Shown here: positions 58,212-64,000 of the stretch, piece by piece
Layout of the letters: every line of letters begins with the position of its first letter
How positions within the stretch are numbered: position 1 is the stretch's first letter
Source of the DNA: Datura wrightii
Lineage: Eukaryota > Streptophyta > Magnoliopsida > Solanales > Solanaceae
NCBI GenBank assembly: GCA_035772735.1
Contig: JASDFA010000003.1
Location: forward strand, 99,920,501 to 99,984,500
Direction of reading: 5' to 3'
DNA: 64,000 nt
Position numbers and translations under genes: made by a program
Notes under the pieces: generated by a model
What the model was told of the DNA's origin: nothing
The model's input: the letters and a program-made list of their open reading frames with translations, nothing else
Databases searched by the model: none

Positions 58212-60797
58212 TGTTATACCCCGTAGAATTCCCGGCACCTAGATGACCTATTAACACGTTGGTTAAGCATATTTGAAAGCCATACGTGCTAAAGAAAGGC
58301 CCGGGAAAAGATCGAACGAGAAACCTGTCGAACAATCGCGGAAGGAGCCGAGGCAGAACCCCTCCGCGATGGCAGCGTGTCACGCAGGTGAAGCCTCCAT
58401 GTTGGCTCCGTGACACGTTGGCCTTGTCCAGGCCCAAGAATATAAAGCCCCACTTCGGTTTTAATTCATTATAAACTTATGAAATTTCCAGAAAACAGAG
58501 CAAACCATCAGAGAAAGGGAATAGGACGAAGGAGGTAATATAATTTTCGTCCGATTAAGCTGCTAAACGTTGTCCAAACTCAAATTAACCTCAGACACTG
58601 AGGTATTTAGCAGCAGAGAGCATTCCTACGGATTTAGTTTTGTGAAATACGGCCGACGAATCGTCGAGCTACCGAGCTAAGGTAAGTGGAATTGCTCTAA
58701 ACTAGTGTCTATGTGTTCCTAGCTGTGAAGTGAATATTTCTCCCTTCTGGACCTCTGAAAAATAGTGAGTTTTCGACCGTCTTTCGATAAGCCTAAGTTT
58801 AGGCTATAAACTATATCGAAAGTAACGTTGCTCTTTATGATAAAGCTGTATTTAGTATTGATTGAAATATTTATGAATGCAGTTGGGAGAAAATAGTTGA
58901 AGTACTGGCCGAGCCTCGTCCGACAGCCGGATAGTTTGAGGATAAGGTATGTAAAGCTAGTTTTCCTCAGCAAGTTAGTAATCTTGGTATAGTACAGTAA
59001 TTTAAAGGCCAGTAGAATATTCAGAAGCCATGTATGATGTTTACTACGAATAATGGTACGATATTAGAAACATCATGTTATGATCAGCGCGAGACTTGCT
59101 AGCACGATATAGATTCTAATATAAGTGTTAGGAACTGCACAGCATGCTCAGTATGTGATGTGACACAGAATGTTAGGATATCATTGTATTCAATTGAAAC
59201 CCAGTAAAGCAATGTAATATCTGTAAGACATCTCAGAAATAGAATGATAAGTTAAAGTGAAGTTAGAAAGCATATTAGGACTAGTGAATCATGTTACTAT
59301 AGAAACTCAGTATACAACATAGTTTCAACAGAAAGACTATATCTTGTTCAGCATTAGCCCCAGTACAGTCTGGCAGAAGACTATATTTGTACATATATAC
59401 TATTACCAGCCTCAGCATGCATTAAGTACGTACATATTACTATCGCTAGCTCAGCATATAGTATATACAAATACTTTACCACTATTAGCTTTAGTATGTG
59501 GGACATGCAGATAGTATTACTAGTTGAGACTGTTGTATTGTTTTGGGGTTGGACTACCTAGCATCCATGACCGCCCAGGGTCGATAGCTGTATCGACTCA
59601 TCCACCAGAGGACGAGGATACGTCGCTCTACGGAGTGGCATGCCGTCCCACAGGGGACGAAGATGGGATGCCAGTTTTCCCCATATTTGTACCTTGATCG
59701 GCCCTTACACACCCCTGTCGAGCGGATACGCCCGGGTGTTGATTCAAGAGTCCTCCGGACTCAGATGCAGTTATAGTCAGGGGCTCAGAGAGCCCAAGTG
59801 CCTACCCAGGGGACCGTTAGGATGCTTATAGCTATTATAGGAGATGGGATGACCGGGGTAGGGGTATAGATTCTGTGCTGGTTGTACCTCCCGGCATATG
59901 TGGGCCGGGTAAGGTTTGTGTGTGCTATATATGTTATGATATATTATGCTATGTTACGTTAGACACGAGTAGATCGGTAGTAGAACGATACGTCTCCAGG
60001 TATGACTCCTACTCCTTCCTGTATAATTAAGAGAAGGTATGACTTACATTATCAGACAGTTAATCTATTCCCTCCTACTTCAGTTTCATCAGTTGTATTG
60101 TTGTTTTCAGATATTTCTTTCAGTTATTGCTTTACATACTCAGTACCAGTGGTACTGACGCCCGGTGGGGCACTGCATTACTTGCCTGCAGGTACTCATA
60201 GATGAGCAGGCGATACCACGTGATTTCTGTCAGCGATCGAGTATTCAGCTCCTGTAATCCGGAGACTGAATTCCAGAGGTGTATTTCCTTTTCTTTTGTT
60301 GTATAGTACGGGTAGGTCGGGGCCCTGTCCCGATCATTTCTATTGCTATTCCTAGAGGCTTGCAGTCTGTATATATTTCCCTGTGGTTAGATGAGCCGGT
60401 CGTGTGAGGCCATGCCGTTATATAGCTGTTAGAACTTGTGTTTCCTTTATGTTGGCCGTGTGGGGCCATAGTTCGACAGTAGTGGTGATCGTGCCGGTCA
60501 CGTAGCTATCCAGTACTTCATGGTTAAGTTATAGATAACTAGACAGCATGGTGGCCTTGTCGGCCCGCATAGGTTTCCCCATATTGATGTGTTTCTGGTC
60601 AGCTGTTAGTACAGGTACAGGAGGCTATAGGCCAATGGGTCGGGGGCTGTGTTTATAGCCGTTATATAGCCCTTTGTTTCCAGAAATGTGAGCTAGAGCC
60701 AGCCAGGCACCAGATGTGCCTAGGCTTAGCAGTCCTGTAGTTCAGGTCCTAGTAGGGCACCAGGTGCCAGTCATACCCCCCAAGGCGGGGTGTGACA
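58212..60797 (+). repeat. 5' LTR of Tekay-type copy C (2586 bp)
   Basis: TGTTATACCCC to GGGGTGTGACA, followed three bases later by the primer site. It aligns end to end with the 6056 LTR. A TATA-like box (AATATAAAG, about 58438-58446) lies ~230 bases in, after related inverted repeats (CAATCGCGGA/TCCGCGATGG, 58331-58370). No coding content is seen; the short frames are chance. Confidence 0.93.
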
Positions 60798-60800
60798 AAC

Positions 60801-60818
60801 TTGGTATCAGAGCAGGTC
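60801..60818 (+). other. Primer-binding site of copy C
   Basis: TTGGTATCAGAGCAGGTC, the initiator tRNA-Met complement, lies three bases after the LTR. Confidence 0.92.
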
Positions 60819-61010
60819 GTATCCCAGGGAGTCTGCAAGCCGTGCTAAGTAGAGTCCTGTCCATGGATGTGTTGTGCACCACATACTATGGGTAGGAGGC
60901 TGCAAGGCATGATAGGATGGTTGTCTTTTATTCTTATTCAATCGTGCTGTAGAGCGGTACAATATAGGGTTGAGTCCCTAAAAGCTTACTATATTCTTTG
61001 GTTACAGATA

Positions 61011-62387
61011 ATGTCAGACCAGCGACATCCTATCACAGGTCGAAGCTTAGATATTGCAGCAGGGGAAGGCACCAGCAGGATGCCTCACCCTCGTTTAGAA
61101 ACAGCCCGATCAGAGGGCACTACAGAGGCATCGTCCCAGCCTTCTCAGCAGTCTCCACCACGTCAGGAGCCACTTGGGGCGACACTACCTCCAGCAGTCC
61201 CTATACCGACACCTTCCGACCAGGAGGTTAGGAGTGCTGTAGTTATGCTAGCACAGATGATGGCTGTTCAGCGTCAGCCAATGCCATTTACAGTTGCGGA
61301 GTTATCAGGAGAGCCCGGTAGTTCGAGGGTCCGAGAGTTCTTAGCTCTGAATCCCCCACAGTTTACAGGTACGGACCGGACAGAGGACCCTCAGGATTTT
61401 CTGGATCAAATGCAGAGAATCTTCAGGGTTATGCATGCCACACCTACAGAATCAGTTGAGTTGGCAGCATTTCGGTTACGGGACATTGCCGTGTTATGGT
61501 ATGAAAGCTGGGAAAGGTCCCGAGGGAGAGATGTTTCCCCTCCCACCTGGTCCAGCTTTTCAGGAGCTTTTATGGATCACTATTTGCCGCGGGAGATTCG
61601 ACAGGCTCGGGTAGACCAGTTCCTGCATCTAGAGCAGGGGGCTATGAGTGTTCGGGAATACTCCTTGCGGTTTGATTCTTTGGCTCGATATGCACCGGCC
61701 TTTGTTGATACCACGACATCCAGAGTACACCGCTTTATCATGGGGTTGAATCTAGAATATGTTGAGACTTGTATTACGGCCACACTGCGAGAGGACATGG
61801 ACATTGCTCGAGTTCAGGCATTTGCCTAGAACATCGAGGGCATCAGATAGCGACATCGGGAGATCAGAAGGGTCAATTAGGAGTAGCGTCGTTGGGACAG
61901 GCCAGTTGAGTTACACAGGGAGGCCCGGGGAGGACCCAGGCCACGATTGTTAGACAGGCCGCCCAGGCCCCCGCCTCCGCCACAGTCGTGGGGGGGTAGA
62001 TTCAGCCGCAGGGGGCAGTCAGAGACTGGTAGAGGCTCGCAGATGGCAGATTCACCATTACAGAGGAGGGCGGAGTAGAGTAGGTATACCCTACCACTTT
62101 TCCCTATATGCAGTCGACGCCATCCTGGAGCATGCAGATATGGCTCCACTGCGTGTTATATTTGTGGCCAAGAAGGCCATTTGATGAAAGATTGCCCAGC
62201 CAGAGGTCGAGAGGACTGAGATAGACAGGATAGGGCATCTGCAGGGTCACGAGCCACAACATCCTCGACTGGGCACAGGCCCTTAGTTTCAGCAGGCAGG
62301 GGTCGGGGCAGATCAGAGGCCTCCAGTACAGGTGCGGGTCCAAGCCGCACATACGCCTTACCAGGGAGGCAAGATTCAGAAGCGTCG
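61011..62387 (+). pseudogene. gag of copy C
   Basis: I choose ATG 61011 (MSDQRHPITGRSLDIA) because it matches the copy B start; the open frame extends further upstream to 60867, but that part is leader. The Ser/Pro/Gln-rich N-terminal region is followed by the capsid core (LWYESWERSRGRD, REYSLRFDSLARYAPAF, 61480-61800). A TAG at 61827-61829 (CAG in a working copy) ends the first frame. Further stops follow in the Arg-rich linker (near 61848-61885 and 62074), and the same protein resumes with the CCHC knuckle CYICGQEGHLMKDC (62154-62195) and an Arg/Ser/Gly-rich tail running into the protease. Confidence 0.9.
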
Positions 62388-64000
62388 CCTGATGTTGTGA
62401 CAGGTATGCTAACTATCTGCTCACACCCTACTTATGTGTTGATTGATCCAGGGTCTACTTTGTCCTACATTACTACATTTGTGGCACGAAAGTTTAGTAT
62501 TGCACCAGAATTATTGCAGCAGCCCTTTTTAGTATCCACGCCCGTCGGTGACTCTATAACAGCTAGCCGAATCTACCACGGGTGTATAGTAGAGGTTACT
62601 GACCGTCAGACCACAGTAGATCTGGTCGAGTTAGAAATGATAGACTTCGATGCCATAATGGGTATGGGTTGGTTAGTACCGTGTTTTGCCAACGTTGAAT
62701 GTTGGACCAAGACGGTCCGATTCCACTTCCCGGGAGAAGCAGTGCGGGAGTGGAAGGGCAGCACTGCTATGCCAAAATGTAGGTTTATTTCCTACCTTCA
62801 AGCGAGGAAGTTGATATCTAAGGGATGTATTTACCATCTGGTCAGAGTTCAGGATGTCCAAGCAGAATCTCCGACACTTCAGTCTGTTCCAGTGGTGAAT
62901 GAATTCCCTGATGTGTTCCCAGACGAGTTACCTGGTATTCCCCCAGCAAGGGAAATAGACTTAGCTATTGATTTATTACCAGGCACCCAGCCGATATCGA
63001 TTCCTCCTTATCGCATGGCTCCTGCAGAACTCAGAGAATTAAAGGAGCAGTTGAAAGATTTATTGGATAAAGGTTTTATCAGGCCGAGTACTTCGCCGTG
63101 GGGTGCGCCAGTTTTATTTGTGAGGAAGAAAGATGGCTCGCTTCGAATGTGCATAGATTATCGACAATTAAACAAAGTTACAGTAAAGAACAAGTACCCG
63201 CTTCCCAGAATTGATGACTTATTTGATCAGTTGCAGGGAGCCAGATACTTTTCTAAGATTGACTTGCGGTCCGGATATCACCAGGTTCGAGTACGTGAGA
63301 GAGATATTCCTAAGACAACGTTCAGGACCCGATATGGACATTTTGAATTTCTAGTCATGTCCTTCGGGTTAACGAATGCCCCGGCAGTCTTCATGGACCT
63401 GATGAACAGTATTTTTAGACCTTTCCTGGACTTGTTCGTGATAGTATTCATTGATGACATTCTGGTGTATTCTCGCTCTGAAGCAGATCACCGGACTCAT
63501 TTACGGACAGTGCTCCAGATTCTCAGGGACCGTCAGCTGTATGCTAAATTTTCTAAGTGTGAATTCTGGCTTAACTCAGTGACCTTTTTAGGGCATATCG
63601 TGTCGGATGCTGGTATACAGGTAGATAAGCAGAAAATAGAAGCAGTTAAGTCATGGACTAGGCCTACCACTCCGACTGAAGTTCGTAGCTTTCTGGGTTG
63701 GCAGGATATTACAGGAGGTCCATTGAAGGGTTCTCGACCATTGCGGCACCTCTAACCAAATTGACACAGAAAGCAGCAAAGTTTCAATGGACAGAGGCAT
63801 GCGAGCAGAGCTTCCAGGAACTGAAAGACAGATTAACCTCCGCCCCAGTGTTAGCATTGCCGGAAGGCACAAAAGGTTATTCAGTCTATTGCGACGCGTC
63901 AGGTGTCGGGTTAGGTTGTGTGTTGATGCAGCATGGTAGAGTAATTGCATATGCTTCCAGACAGCTGAGGAAACACGAAAAGAATTACCCTACCCACGAC
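62388..64000 (+). pseudogene. pol of copy C (protease, RT, start of RNase H), cut by the window end
   Basis: A 450-codon open stretch to 63755 has protease DPGST (near 62447), the conserved protease C-terminal FDAIMGM (near 62650), RT with SFGLTNAP (near 63360) and FIDD (near 63450), and the RT thumb (FLGHIVSDAG near 63590). A one-base loss near 63690 (FLGW instead of FLGLAGYY) shifts the frame; the expected text then continues in another phase through FQWTEACEQSFQELK to the RNase H YCDASGVGLG and the window end. This is the least damaged pol N-terminal half of the three Tekay-type copies. The integrase lies outside the window. Confidence 0.92.

Noticed and set aside
1..64000. A search for tRNA, rRNA, riboswitch or bacterial-type defence genes
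   Set aside because: Nothing on reading both strands resembled these; the TGGTATCAGAGC matches are retrotransposon primer sites, not tRNA genes.

Overview
This window is plant nuclear DNA, almost certainly from a eudicot. The LTR families (ends of the type TGTCACGACCC / TGTTATACCCC, initiator-tRNA-Met primer sites of the type TGGTATCAGAGC) and the decayed Ty1/copia pol resemble ones I associate with Solanaceae; that family-level call is from memory and only moderately secure. There are no operons, CRISPR arrays, rRNA or tRNA genes that I can see. By far the largest part is nested LTR retrotransposons. One ordinary host gene is well supported: a two-exon gene for a 134-residue two-pass membrane protein at 13276-15270.

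Layout. (1) 1-8623: the 3' part of a Ty3/gypsy chromovirus (Tekay/Del type, copy A, + strand). Its pol 3' half is present twice, separated by a 250-bp stub of LTR U3. (2) 8623-11866: a pile of LTR fragments, including a 1967-bp minus-strand LTR with its primer-binding site, flanked by two copies of one 316-bp LTR segment. (3) 11867-17296: lower repeat density, with the host gene, its 1.6-kb intron and a TIR element. (4) 17297-31408: an old Ty1/copia element with 325-bp LTRs and a perfect AAAAG target duplication. It is swollen to 14.1 kb by an ~8.5-kb TIR-bounded insert full of tandem repeats (482-bp, ~620-bp and 85-bp families, the last with a four-monomer higher-order structure) and by a 541-bp TIR element in its 3' LTR. 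(5) 31409-34373: AT-rich DNA and the 5' part of a decayed MULE-like transposase gene with two recognisable introns. (6) 34374-45932: a + strand gypsy LTR and gag start, broken by a 7641-bp minus-strand element with 2.9-kb LTRs that carries only a shortened gag, then an inverted RT fragment. (7) 45933-56890: a minus-strand LTR split by copy B, a full-length but mutated 9988-bp Tekay-type element with a perfect GTTTA target duplication. (8) 56891-58211: another LTR piece with palindromic 39-bp repeats. (9) 58212-64000: copy C, + strand, with 5' LTR, primer site, gag and pol running off the window.

How the parts relate. Copies A, B and C belong to one autonomous-type family (gag with CCHC knuckle, protease, RT, RNase H, integrase, C-terminal chromodomain). 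No copy in the window is intact: each carries in-frame stops, mostly explained by C-to-T or G-to-A changes, and small frameshifts. The gag-only element would depend on an autonomous relative for RT and integrase. The insertion order can be read from the nesting and target duplications.
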